From Neocallimastix lanati (nom. inval.) (Eukaryota > Neocallimastigomycota > Neocallimastigomycetes > Neocallimastigales > Neocallimastigaceae), in NCBI GenBank assembly GCA_016946835.1, contig JACVTC010000039.1, forward strand, positions 887,501 to 930,000: a stretch of DNA of 42,500 bases, given 5' to 3'. The translations under genes were made by a program, and so were the position numbers. Below the pieces are notes generated by a model. The model was given only the letters and a program-made list of their open reading frames with translations. It had not been told where the DNA came from and ran no database searches. This document shows positions 1-13,354 of the stretch, in pieces (the first letter of the stretch is position 1; every line of letters starts with the position of its first letter).

Positions 1-1882
1 AAACTAGAATTATTGGTGATTTGATTAATACTATGAACACTTATACTTTTTCTTTTTTTATGATGATGGTGATGACTTTCTTTTGATGAATTAGAAATAG
101 CATCATCTTTATTATTAACTTCTTTTTGATAATCTTTTTTCCTCGAACCACCTAAAGTATCATTTATTAAATAACTCGTCCAACTAGAATGAGTATATTT
201 TTCAATAAAGCATTTTAAATATTCTTCGAAATCTCTTGAAGGAGGAAAAGCAACAACTAAAACAGACATAAGTTTCCAACCTAACACAATGTGACCAAAG
301 TTTGGGTTTTTATTTAATTGTTTACATACTTGACAATAAATTTCATCACGAATACCCTGATTACTTAAACCAATTTCTACTAATTTTTGAACATCTGTAA
401 GGTTACTTGTAGAACTCTTTTCTCCTAATACACGTTGAATCAAAGAAAAACAGTGTAAAGCATCTTTGTAATATTCTCGAGATGACTTTAATAATGGCTT
501 ACGAATAGACTGTTTAGACCAACATAATAAATTTTCAACTGGTACTTTCTTTCTAAATAAACCTTTACGGTGTTCCATAAAGTTTTTCTTAGCATATTCA
601 TCAAAACCATAAGTTTTAATATGGTCAAGTATTTCTGACGATAATCTTTTATAATTTTCAAATTTCATTGAAACTGGAAGAATTTTTGATTGACCAAATG
701 AAGTTCCATTATAATTTACCGGTGTTTCTTCTATTTTAATATCTTCTATATTTATATATCAATTATTATAATTAATATTTCACAATTAGCAAACTAATAT
801 TTCTCATTAACTAATTAATTATTTATTTATCTATTTACTATTTATTTATTTATTTTATTCATTCATTCATTTATTATTTATATATAAATTACAATTTAAT
901 AACTTTATTTTTACCTGTAGGATTTAGACCTGAGTCTTCGGTAAACATAGAAACTTCTTGATTTTCTTTACCTTCTATTTCATCCGTTTCTTCTCTATCA
1001 AAAATATCTTCATTTCTTACTTCATACTATTAAAAATAAATAAATTATAATAGGGAAAAAATTATAATATTAATATTAATATAATAATAATTAATCAATT
1101 ATTGTAATAATAAAACGTATATCAATTTTCTTAATATTTTTTATTATTTTATTAAAAAATAGATAATATACCTTTATAATTGAATTACGAGATACATTTT
1201 TTAATATAGTTGTTTGCTATATGATTTAAATATAAAAAAAAATTATATTTTAATACAACAAAATTCTAATTTAATCAGTATAAATTTTATAACTAAAAAA
1301 AAATTATTTATTTAACAATATTATTTTTTTTCATTACCTGTAGTTTAATTAAAGATATGATTTCAACTATCAGTTATAATAAAGATAATATATTATAATT
1401 AATATTATTTTAATAATAGGCAAAATAATTTAAAACTAACTATTATAAATTTTTCTTACCTCCTTCAGGTCTATCCCAATCAGTAAATTTAGTTTTTGTA
1501 TTATAATAATAGGGCTATATTAGAATAATATAAAAGTTTGGAAAACATTTTATTAATATTTTACATTATATATACAAAAATATCAATTATAATAGATATA
1601 CTTCATAAATTTATACCATTTCATGATTTTTATCGTAAAGTTCCCACCATTCGACATTATAATCAGAATTTCCTTCACTTTATATGTTATTAAAATATAT
1701 ATATATATATTAATAATATTGTAAAAAAATTTTGTTTATTTAAATTTTTAGAGTTTCTTATTTATTTTTACTTACAATGAAATTCCATTAGGTTTTTCCC
1801 ATGTACAAGAACCTGTTTTTACATTGGCGTAAAAACGTTTATTTGTATGTGGATCAACTAACTCTATCCATTCATGACTCAT
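1..1882 (-). CDS. WW-WW-MyTH4 protein, ARHGAP39/Vilse-like (5' part; continues off the left edge)
   Basis: Seven exons on the minus strand: 1882-1776, 1677-1617, 1514-1460, 1366-1338, 1216-1172, 1026-915 and 745 to the edge; six GT-AG introns of 93-169 nt keep one frame for about 384 residues. The ATG at 1882 opens directly into a WW domain (residues about 5-31: W5, FY17-18, W28, P31). A second WW spans residues about 44-72 across an intron (W46/W47, YYY58-60, W69, P72). An acidic linker leads to a MyTH4 domain from about residue 185, recognised by GLFRKKVPVENLLCWSKQSI, then IRDEIYCQVCKQLNKNPN and GWKLMSVL. A His/Lys/Ser-rich stretch follows at the edge. WW plus MyTH4 without a motor is the order in ARHGAP39/Vilse, which ends in a RhoGAP domain acting on Rac/Cdc42 GTPases; that domain would lie outside the window, so GAP activity is inferred. 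Domain calls are firm, the ortholog name moderate. Confidence 0.85.
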
Positions 1883-3923
1883 TATGATATGGTATAATTA
1901 AAAAAATATATATTTTTTATCAAAACTATTGGTTGCTTTTTCTGCTTTTATTTTCGTTTTTGTTTTTGTTTTTAATATTATTATTATTATTTATTTTATT
2001 TTCTTCCTTATTTTATTTTTTATAAAAAGAAAAAAAAAATATTGATGGCAATTTAATATTTATGTACTGATTATTTAAAAATTAATTATATTATCTTAAA
2101 AATAATAGAGTTTTATATATATAATTTTAATTTTTTCTTTAATAATAAAAATTTATATATATTATTGGTATCTCAGAATAAAATATTAATAGATTATTAT
2201 TAACTTCTTTTTTAAAAGAATAAAAAAAGGTAATATATATAAATTTGCTTAATATTTTTTTTAATATTTAATATAATAAGGAAAATAAAATAATTAAATT
2301 TTCAATTAATTATTTATTTATTTAATTATTATTTAATAATATAAAATTTATATACATAAATTTGTATTAATTAATATAATATTGTTTCATTATCTTATTT
2401 ATATTATTGATAAATTAAAATTCACTAAAATTCCTATATATATTATTATAAAGAATAATAAGAATATTTAAATATATTTAATCTTAGTAAAATTGAATAT
2501 ATTATATATTATTTAAAATAGATTTAAGTACTTTTCAGTTATTAATAATGAAAGTTATTATTGTATTTTTTGATTTTTATGTATTAAATTTGAAAATAAA
2601 TTATATATAGCAATATAACAAATTTTCGAAGAAAATCAATATTTATCATTAATTACCACTGATTTATCTATTTTTTTTTTTTTACTTTACTTTTAATACT
2701 TAAATTAATATATTTCTTAAATTAAATTTACTATATAATCACAGTAAGCAGCATAATTAAATTTTTATTTTTTTTGGAATATATATATTGTTATCAATTC
2801 TATTATATTTATAATAAACTATAATTTATTTTTTTATTTTATATTATACATATATTCATTTATTTTTAAAGTAATTATTGAATCTATTATTATTGTTATT
2901 TTATTATTTTCTTTTTTATAATATTTTAACTTAAATTAATGGTATTCCATGAAAAAAAAAAAATCCAAAAGACTCTTATTTATTAAAATATATTATAAAT
3001 AACATTTTATGTGAAACTTTTTTTATCCTTAAATAATATATTATTATGAACTTAAAATAATGTAATTATTTGGTATAATTAAAGTTTTAATTAATAATCT
3101 TTCTTTTTTGATAAATAGAAAAAAAAAGTTCCAAAAAAAAAAAAAAAAACTTTAAAAATGAAGAAAGATATTTTATTTTATTTTATTTTATTGTGCTTTT
3201 TTTAAAAAAAAAACATAAGAAACAAAAAAAAAATAAATAAATAAATAAAATATTAATTGATATAATTTAATAGAAATTTAATAATTTAAACTGTTTTTTG
3301 AATGGATGATTCTATTAAATTATAATTGTTTAACTGTTAATATATTATTTAAATATAATGTAATATATTTTACTTTTTATTGTAAATATAAAAATTTTTT
3401 TTAAAAAAAAATTGTATTCATTTTTAATATTTTTTGAAAATTTAAACAATTATTATGATTTATTAATAATTTGAAATAGTAAATAAATTTATTATTATTA
3501 CTATAACTAATTAATATTTTATTTATATTTTATATTAATAAAAATTATTATTATATTATTATTTTTGTTATTAACATTAACAATTATTATATGTATTTAT
3601 TCTTTTATTTATTTTGCAATATTCTATAATTATTACGTTTATTATTATTTATTATCCTCTTTTTCCTATTTTTTATACCATTCTTTTTTCTACAATTTTT
3701 ATGAATATATAAATAATAAATTTTTATATTGAAATATATTAAACTACATATTATTATATGCTAATAAGTATATTGTAATATGATCAATAATACTTTAAAG
3801 AGAAATGTTCAAAAAAAATTTTAATTATTACATATATTCTAATATTTATTGAATTTTACTGTAATATATTTCTAAATGTAACCAAAACGATACATTAATA
3901 TGTAATGTTAAAATTTTATACTT
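1883..3923. other. AT-rich intergenic DNA, no gene seen
   Basis: About 2 kb upstream of the minus-strand WW-MyTH4 gene. It holds only short A and T runs and TA-rich sequence in both directions. I see no conserved domain, no spliced reading frame and no RNA gene. The promoter of the leftmost gene should lie in its first few hundred bases, but no element can be recognised. Confidence 0.7.
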
Positions 3924-4096
3924 AAAAAATTATTATAATATATTGCATAATTATTTTAATATATTAAAAATTTTTATTACAATATTTTAAGCCTTGTTTT
4001 TATGATATCTTTTAAAAAATTATTATAATATATTGCATAATAATTATATTATATTTAAAATTTGTATTACAAAATTAAGCCTTGTTTTTATGATAT
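3924..4096. repeat. Direct duplication of about 85 bp, period about 90
   Basis: Two adjacent copies (about 3924-4008 and 4014-4096). Each starts with AAAAAATTATTATAATATAT followed by TGCATAAT and ends with TTAAGCCTTGTTTTTATGAT. The middle has diverged by small substitutions and indels. The GCCTTG core makes chance identity unlikely even in DNA this AT-rich. Confidence 0.8.
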
Positions 4097-4200
4097 ATTA
4101 TTTATAATATAATAGAACTTAATACAATTCAATATATATTCCGTAATTTTTTTTATTATCTATTATCTATAATTATCAATTAATTATTTCTATTATTCAA

Positions 4201-4540
4201 TTATTTATTATTTATTATTTATTTTTTATTTTTTATTTTTTAATATTTATTATTTATTATTTATTATTTATTATTTATTATTTATTATTTATTATTTATT
4301 ATTTATTATTTATTATTTATTATTTATTATTTATTATTTATTATTTATTATTTGTTATTTATTATTTATTATTTATTATTTATTATTTATTATTTATTAT
4401 TTATTATTTATTATTTATTATTTATTATTTATTATTTATTATTTATTATTTATTATTTATTATTTATTATTTATTATTTATTATTTATTATTTATTATAT
4501 TTATTATTTATTATTTATTATTTATTATATTATTGATTAT
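4201..4540. repeat. Heptanucleotide array (ATTATTT)n
   Basis: A nearly perfect tandem array of the 7-bp unit ATTATTT over about 300 bp, with a more degenerate left flank and a few interruptions near 4350 and 4495. Because 7 is not a multiple of 3, the frames cycle, which produces a spurious hydrophobic ORF (4352-4543) of Leu/Phe/Ile/Tyr repeats. Confidence 0.9.
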
Positions 4541-5292
<752 letters not shown>

Positions 5293-5490
5293 CAATTATT
5301 TATTATTTATTATTTATTATTTATTATTTATTATTTATTATTTATTATTTATTATTTATTATTTATTATTTATTATTTATTATTTATTATTTATTATTTA
5401 TTATTTATTATTTATTATTTATTATTTATTATTTATTATTTATTATTTATTATTTATTATTTATTATTTATTATTTATTATTTATTATTT
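5293..5490. repeat. Second (ATTATTT)n heptamer array
   Basis: About 195 bp of the same 7-bp unit, in the same orientation as the array at 4201-4540 and almost free of interruptions. The long ORF reading through it (5256-5492) is a repeat artefact. Confidence 0.9.
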
Positions 5491-6660
5491 AATACATCAG
5501 TTGCTTATATATAAGTTTTTTTCCTATAAAATGAAATTTTTCTTTGCAGTATAAATTTAATTATCTTTAAACTTCTAATATTTATATTAATATTTTTTTA
5601 AATAATAGATTTTTAATGAATAATGTAATAATTAATTTTAATTTTGTTGATTTAGATATCGAATTCTTTAGTATTTCTCATTAATAATTGGAAATGGATG
5701 GAAAAACAATATTATATATTTATATAATTTCTATTCCAAAAATAAAAATATTAAGAAATAAAAAAAAATAATAAAAAAATATTTGGTTAATACTTACTTA
5801 ATGGTTTTTTCTGTTTTCTCACTCTTTTTCCTATTTGTTGTTTAATAAAACTTTTTTTTTTTTATTATTAGTATTATTATTGTTGTTATAATTTTATTTT
5901 ATATATTTTTAATGAGTAAATAAATATTAAATAGCTTTTTTATATTTATTGAAATAATATTTTTTTTTAATGTAAATTTATTGTTTAAAGTTAATTTTTT
6001 TAATAACTTATATACTTAATTTATATTGGAAATGAAAGAACTATTAATTATTAATTACTATATCTATTTTTTTTTTTAATTTTTAGTTTTTTTTTTTTAT
6101 TTTGTTCTTAATTAATATGTCTGGCGAATAAAAAAAAAGTAGTATATTGTTATAATATACATAACATTTTAGGAAAATTAATTAATATACTAATTTTTTT
6201 TTTTTATTTTTTTTTTTTTTTTATAATTACTAATATTAAATTATATTATTCTTTACTTTAAATTATTCTATTATTATAAAATTATTACAATTAGTAAAAA
6301 TATAAAAAAATAATTCGTAATATAGCTTAATAATGAAAATGTTAACTTTAAGAAATTATTATATAAAATATATATAAATAAAACCTTTATTAAATAAAAA
6401 AAAAATATTTATAATATTAAATATAATTACTATTATTAATTCTATATAAAAAATAATTTTTATTTATATAAGTTTAATTCCTTATGATAGCTATCTATAA
6501 TTATTAATAAATATTATTTCTTTTTATTTCTGTCACTATTATTACAGTTTATTGAAGAACATTTACTCTTTTAAAATATATATATTTTTAATTTTATTAT
6601 TAAATTATTATTAATGTTTTTAATATTTTTTTTTCTATTTAATTTTATTATGTGTTTTAT
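5491..6660. other. AT-rich intergenic DNA, no gene seen
   Basis: Contains scattered T and A tracts of 8-20 nt and no recognisable coding, RNA or repeat structure beyond these homopolymers. Confidence 0.7.
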
Positions 6661-7162
6661 TTTATCTTATATTCTATATAATTTTTATTTTATTTTATTT
6701 TATATTATTTTATTTTATATTATTTTATTTTATTTTATTTTTATTAATACTTTATTCTTTTATACTCAGTATTTATTTTATTTTTTATTATTTTATTTTA
6801 TTTTATTTTTATTAATACTTTATTCTTTTATACTCAGTATTTATTTTATTTTTTATTATTTTATTTTATTTTTTATTATTTTATTTTATTTTTTATTATT
6901 TTATTTTATTTTTTATTATTTTATTTTATTTTTTATTATTTTATTTTATTTTATATTATTTTATTTTATTTTTTATTATTTTATTTTATTTTTTATTATT
7001 TTATTTTATTTTTTATTATTTTATTTTATTTTATATTATTTTATTTTATTTTTTATTATTTTATTTTATTTTATATTATTTTATTTTATTTTTTATTATT
7101 TTATTTTATTTTATATTATTTTATTTTATTTTTTATTATTTTATTTTATTTTTTATTATTAG
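6661..7162. repeat. 20-bp minisatellite plus a 68-bp duplication
   Basis: From about 6850 to 7160 a 20-bp unit (TTATTTTATTTTTTATTATT) repeats about 15 times, with occasional TTTATT to TATATT variants. The left flank (about 6727-6856) carries a two-copy duplication with period 68, marked by the otherwise rare string TATACTCAG at about 6771 and 6839. The 182-codon ORF spanning this array (6614-7162) is a Phe/Ile/Leu/Tyr repeat artefact. Confidence 0.9.
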
Positions 7163-8554
7163 TTTTACTAAAAACTATTATTTTTATATTTTTTTGATTT
7201 TTAATTATATATTTATTATTATTATAATTTATTATTTGTTTTTTATCTTTATTTTATTGTTATTATTATTTAAATAAAAAAAAATGATACTATATTATAT
7301 AAAATACATAAATAATTCTTGCTTTATATAAATAATATCACTTTATTATTATTATTTATTATTACTTTATATTTACATAAAATAATATATTTTTAAATTT
7401 ATATTTTATTTCAAATATTAAAAAAATAAAGTATTAATATACTAGTTCATCATTTCAAATGATGTAATAAGTTTTAATTTATAAATCTATATATATATAT
7501 ATATATATTATAGATACAATTAACATCAAAAACATATATCTATAAAGTTATCAATTAAAAGCAAAAAAAAAAAAAAGAAAAAGAAAAATAAAATAAAACA
7601 ATAAAACAATAAAAAAGAAAATTTCTATTATAACTAGTTATTTATAAATTAAATAAAAAAAAAGTATATTTTTTTTTCTGTTATTGTAACTGTTATTATT
7701 GCTTTTACTTTTTCTTCAGTTTTTATTTTCGCTATTTTTAAATAAATATGTTTTTTTTAACATTACTTTTAAAGTATCTAAATATATATATATATATATA
7801 TTGTGATATTAAATATTATTAAAATATTGAATTTTTTTTATAGTATGTATATATGTGTTTTCTATAATTTGTTTTATTTAATTTTTAATTTCAATTTTGT
7901 TCTCTTATTATCTTATATTTTTATTATTATTTTAATTTTTATTTTTAATTTTAAATTTTAATTTTATTATAATTATTTATATTTTATTCTTTTATTTATT
8001 ACTTATTATTTATTATTTATTATTTATTATTTATTATTTATTATTCATTATTCATTATTTATTATTCATTATTTATTATTTATTATTCATTATTCATTAT
8101 TTATTACTTCTTTGTGATTTTGGTTTTATTATTTCATTTTTTACTTATAATCAATATAATTAAAAAACGAAATAAAATGTATTATATAAATATAGATTTA
8201 GAAATGAGATGTAATGAAAACCGGTTTGAATAAAAAATAAAGAAATAAAAAAAAAATAAAAAGAAAAATGAATGAATAATTTAATAAATAAAAGTAAATA
8301 AAAAAAATAAATTATATACTAATTAAGAAACTATATTATAAAAAAATTGATTAAAAAAAAATAATAAAAAAAAAGATAAAAAAAAGAATATATATCTTTT
8401 TTTTTTTTTTTTTTTTTTATTATTTTTAATCAATTTTTTTTTTTTTTTTTTTTAAAATGAAAATTAATTTTGATCATTTAAAATAAATTAATTTTTAAAA
8501 GTTTAATTAATATATTTTTTGATCGAAATTAATTAAAAATAAACCATAAATTGT
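7163..8554. other. AT-rich intergenic DNA with a degenerate heptamer array
   Basis: It includes a short TA run at about 7487-7508, a degenerate version of the ATTATTT heptamer array at about 8004-8105 (with ATTC variants), and T tracts near 8400 and 8440. No gene was recognised. Confidence 0.75.
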
Positions 8555-8692
8555 TTATATATTATATTTAAAATTATTATCTTTAAAACTAAATAAAATA
8601 AAAAAAATTATTATCAAAAAAAAGACACCAATTAATGTACCAATTAATGAAATGAAAAGTAAAATAAACCAAAAATAATTATTATTATTCAT
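8555..8692 (-). CDS. Possible 45-residue single-pass membrane microprotein
   Basis: A short minus-strand ORF, ATG at 8692 and TAA ending at 8555. It starts MNNNNYFWFILLFISLIG, has one long hydrophobic stretch (residues about 6-36) with two Ile-Gly steps (LIGTLIG), and ends in a polar tail with FKDNNFKYN. I do not recognise a family. In its favour are codons with G or C (TGG, GGT, ACA, GTC, CTT) in a desert that otherwise lacks them. Against it, random AT-rich DNA readily encodes Phe/Ile/Leu runs, and it could be one exon of a longer product. Low confidence. Confidence 0.28.
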   Translation of the reverse strand: MNNNNYFWFILLFISLIGTLIGVFFLIIIFFILFSFKDNNFKYNI

Positions 8693-10840
8693 TTTAAAGT
8701 CAACAAAGGTTTTAATATTTTTTTAATTTTTATTTGTGTATTCATTAAACTAAATTAAAATTAATTACTTAAAAGACTAAATGAAAAAATTAATTTCTTT
8801 CTTTTTTTAATAAAATATATATATTATTATTATTTGCAATATCATATAATACGTATTTCATACGTTTTATATAAAACATTGTTATAATAAAAAAATAAAA
8901 AAATGAAAAATAAAAAATGAATAGTATACTAATAATCACCTCACTATTATGTAATGTTTCGTTTTAAATTTTATGTATTAATTGATGCCAATGTCAGATG
9001 ATAATATTATATTTAATATTCAAAAAATAAATACCTACAATGAAATAGTTAATGTATTATTGGTTTCTTATTCTTAATATTATCATCTAATAAAAATCGA
9101 ACTTTTTTTTTTTTTACAGTTGATTGTATCATATATGGTATTAAAAAAAATGATTAATATTATCATCTTCATTATTATTTTTCTATTTATTAATAATTAA
9201 TCCCATGCCTAGTATATTAATTATCTAAAAAAAATAAAAAAAATAAAAATAAAAAAATAAAAATAAAAATAAAAATATAAAAAAAATATTTTTTATATTA
9301 TATAACCTTTATAATATATAATCTTTATAATATTAAATTCATATCATATTTAATCTATATAATATATAAAACATATAGTATGATATATAAAATATGATAT
9401 ATAAAATTAAATAAAATATAAAAGTTGCTAAAACATCATTACTTATCATTAACTATACATAACTATACATAGAATGTATAATGTTACATATATTAATTTA
9501 AATTTTGTATATACCATCAATCTGTTTTATATTTTATATAAATTAAAGTTTATTAATCATTTACTAAAAAAAAAAAAAATTTTTTTTTTCTTAAATTCAT
9601 ATATGTTTAATCTTTATAATTTTTTTAATTTTTTAAACTTTTTTAAATTTTAAAAGTTTAAATAAAATATATTAAAATTTAAATTTTTTATTAAGAAAGT
9701 TTTATATAGTCGGTAGGTAAAACTCCCATCTTTTCTTTTCTTTATTATTATTATTATTATTATTTAAAAACTTTTTTGAAATAAATATTATAAAAATTTT
9801 TATTATTAATTAAAAAAATAAAAAAATATTTATAAATATGTATATAAATGCAATAAAACTTTGTGTAATATAATAATATCATATTACAATTTAATCATTA
9901 CTAATAGCAATGAATGATATAATTAATATTCATAAATAAGAGTGATTTTAAATTTAAAATTTGTATATTTCAATATGATATAGATATTACATTATTATTA
10001 TTATTATGTTTTAACCATTTAATTTATAAATATTTAATTATATTTATATTAAAAAAAAAAAAAAGAGGGAATATTTATTTTATAATTATCATTGAAAGTA
10101 TGTAAAAGAAACACTTTATCTCCATGAGATATTTTATACATATATATATATATAATTTTTTTTATTGTTATATTTTTGCATTGTTACTGTTTTTTGTATT
10201 GCTATATTTTTTTTGTATAAGTAATATTAATAAAATATTATTATAATAGATGATCTTTTAATATTTATTTTACATAGTAAAGTGTTACATTTATATATAA
10301 CCTAATATCAATTTAATTGTGGTTTAACCTATTTTAATAATTACTAAAATAAAAATAACTATATAAAAAAATGATAATAAATATAATAAAAGATAAACTT
10401 TTTTATATTTGTTATTACTTTAATTTAATATATATATAAAAGGTTTATAGAAAACTACTTTTTTTTTTATGTTATTCTTAATATTAATAATAAAATGAGT
10501 GGATCTTTTTTTGTTGTTTGTTAGTTTTGCTTTTTAAAAAAAAATTAAAATATATATATATAAATATATAAATATATATATATTTATTTAATTATTTAAT
10601 TATATTTTTATTTATTTTATGTATCTACTTATACATATTATATGTTCTTTTCTCATCATATACCAATAATATTCAAGATAACTATTTTTTATTATTTTTT
10701 TTTTTTTTGTATTACATAAATTATTTTTCTTAAATTTATGTAATACAAAATAAAAAAAAAATCCCACCGAATTTCATCAAAATTTTAATATTAAAAAATT
10801 TTTTTTTTTAATAAAATTTTAAATATTATTATAGAATAAT
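8693..10840. other. AT-rich intergenic DNA, no gene seen
   Basis: It has short patches of slightly higher GC (about 8930-9090, 9180-9215, 9420-9490 and 9700-9735), without an open frame, splice-joined ORF or RNA fold that I can defend. A weak inverted pair (GATGATAATATTA at about 8997 and TAATATTATCATC at about 9077) lies in one of them. Confidence 0.65.
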
Positions 10841-10921
10841 AAATATATATTATATATTATATATTATATATTATATATTATATATTATATATTATATATT
10901 ATATATTATATATTATATATT
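10841..10921. repeat. (ATATATT)n heptamer array
   Basis: About 11 copies of a 7-bp unit (ATATATT). This differs from the ATTATTT unit elsewhere, so 7-bp periodicity arose with two different sequences in this desert. Confidence 0.85.
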
Positions 10922-13354
10922 AATATACATATTAATCATATATTAATTTTTAAACAAACAACCAAAGTAAAAATTAAAAAAAAAAAAAAGTTTAATGTGT
11001 ACTAATTAATCTTTTTTTTTTTTATTTTTATTTTTTATTTTTTTTTTTTTTTTAGATAATTTTGAAGACTTGTTCTAAGTTAATAAATAAATAAATATAT
11101 AGATTTATATATTTTATATTATATATTTATAATAAAATTTACATTATATATTAATAAAATATATTTTTTTAAGAGAAATGATTTTTAAATAGATATCTTT
11201 ATTATTTATAAATATAAAAGAATAGTAAAAAAAAAAAAAAAAAAAAAGTATTTTTCTTATTATATAAATAATTAAATATTAATAGGTTCATTTTAATTAT
11301 ATATTATGAATGACAATGTTTTTAAAACATTGTACTAATAAAAATGATTATAATAATAATAATAATAATAAACTTTTTAAATTAAAAATTATATTAATGT
11401 TTGATATGTGTATAGTTATGCATCTTTTACAATTATTTAATTTTTTATTTCATTGATGTATATTCTACTTTATTTATATGCATATATATATATGTAAATA
11501 TACCATATTGCATAGAATTGTTTTTATTTTTATTTTTTTTTTTTATTTTTGATTATTATTATTATTATTATTATTATATTATTATTATTATTATTATTAT
11601 TATGAATAAATGAATTTTTTTTTCTTAAAATTATTTTTTCTAATGTTCTATTTTTTTTTTTTAAAAAAAAAAAATTATGCATATCAATGCATATATCTTT
11701 TATTTGTTTTAGAAAGAAAAAAAAAATTAATTAATGATTAATAATAATGATTAATAATAATAATTAATAATAATAAATAATAATTAATTCAATTAAATAA
11801 TTTTTTATATAGATATATAGATATAGATGATATAGATAAAAGTATTAAAGTTAAAAAATGAATTTTTAAAAGACTGGTTTATATTTATTGATGATTTAGA
11901 GTTTTTATTAATTAGAGTTAATATAAAATACATATATATATAATATATATATGTTATTATTATTATTTATTAAGGTTAAAAAATGGTTTCATAAAATTAT
12001 TTTAATAATTTATTAATTTAATTATTATTAATGGATATATATATATTTTTTTTTATTTATAAGGGTTATATATATATATGATGTATAATGCTTTTTATTA
12101 AATAATTATAATTCATTATTATAATTATTATTTAGATTAAATTATATAATTATAATGGTTTTATTATTATAATTATTGGTAATAATAATTCATGTTATAA
12201 TTATAGGCGTACTTTTTTTTTTTTTTTTTTTTTTTTTTTCATTTTTAAATATTATTTAAATTATATTTATTTATTTATTTATTTTAAAAATATAAATTTA
12301 TTAATTATTTTAAATATATTAATTATTTTCATTTCGTTTTTGTTTTCTTCATCATGATCATTAGGATGATGATCATTACTATTTTATTCTCATCCTTTTT
12401 ATTATTATTATTGATGGAATAAGATTAAAATGTCGTTGATGTTATTACTTAATAGTTATTAATGAAATGTTGTTGTTTTAATAGTTATTCATTATTAATT
12501 AATGAAATGTTGTTTAAATAGTTATTCATTATATATATATTTTTTTTATTAATTTTAATAGCTATTAAATGTATATATATATGTTTACTTTTTTTTTTTT
12601 TTTTTATATGTATTGCTATTATTATCTTCATTATTATTATCTTTATTATTATTATTATTATTATTAATGTATTTTTTTATAATGGGGTTGGTCATTACTA
12701 CTGTATTTTTTTATATATATAATTTAAAAAATAAAATAAAAATAAAAATGAAAAAAAAAAAAAAAATAAAAAATAAAATATAAAAAATAAAAATAAAATA
12801 AAATAAAAAAATTATTTAATTATTTATTTATTTATACATATATATTATGGGGGAAATATATAATATATATGTCGAATACATATATAATTTAATAATAAAA
12901 TAAAAAGAGTTAAATTATCGTTATAAAAAAAAATATTAAAATATTAAAATATTAAAATAATATAAAGAAATTAAAAAACATAAAAAAAATAATAATAATA
13001 ATAAAAATGAATTATTATAATCTAATTATTGAATTATATAATAAAATAATAAAAATAAAAATTAATAATAATAAAAATAATAATAATGACAAGTGATATT
13101 AAAAAATAAAAAATAAATAATTAATTATATAAAAAATTTATAAATATATGATATTATTATATATGATATTAAATTTAGAGTGATTTGAATGAATAAATAT
13201 TGATATAGATATTAATTTCTAATTTTTTTTTTATCTATCTATATATAATATAGATTATATAAGATAATATAAAATTTGTTAATTTTTTTTTTTGTTCTTT
13301 TTTTTTTCATTTCATTTTATCTTTTTTTTTTTATTTTTCATTTTGTAATTTTTT
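10922..13354. other. AT-rich intergenic DNA with short repeats and one hairpin
   Basis: Contains A/T tracts, ATT runs (about 11550-11603 and 12634-12665), a T tract near 12212-12239, and a hairpin made of two ATGATCAT boxes (12354-12361 and 12369-12376) around a 7-nt loop. At about 12445-12530 the phrase AATAGTTATT...AATGAAATGTTGTT recurs two to three times. The part next to 13355 should be the 3' UTR of the minus-strand membrane-protein gene. No further gene was seen. Confidence 0.7.

Noticed and set aside
6614-7162. 182-codon ORF, apparently multi-pass membrane protein
   Set aside because: Product of the 20-bp minisatellite; the unit contains no stop in this frame by chance.
12354-12376. 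Hairpin of two ATGATCAT boxes as a terminator or regulatory site
   Set aside because: Each box is itself a palindrome, so the hairpin is weak evidence, and it is not next to a gene.
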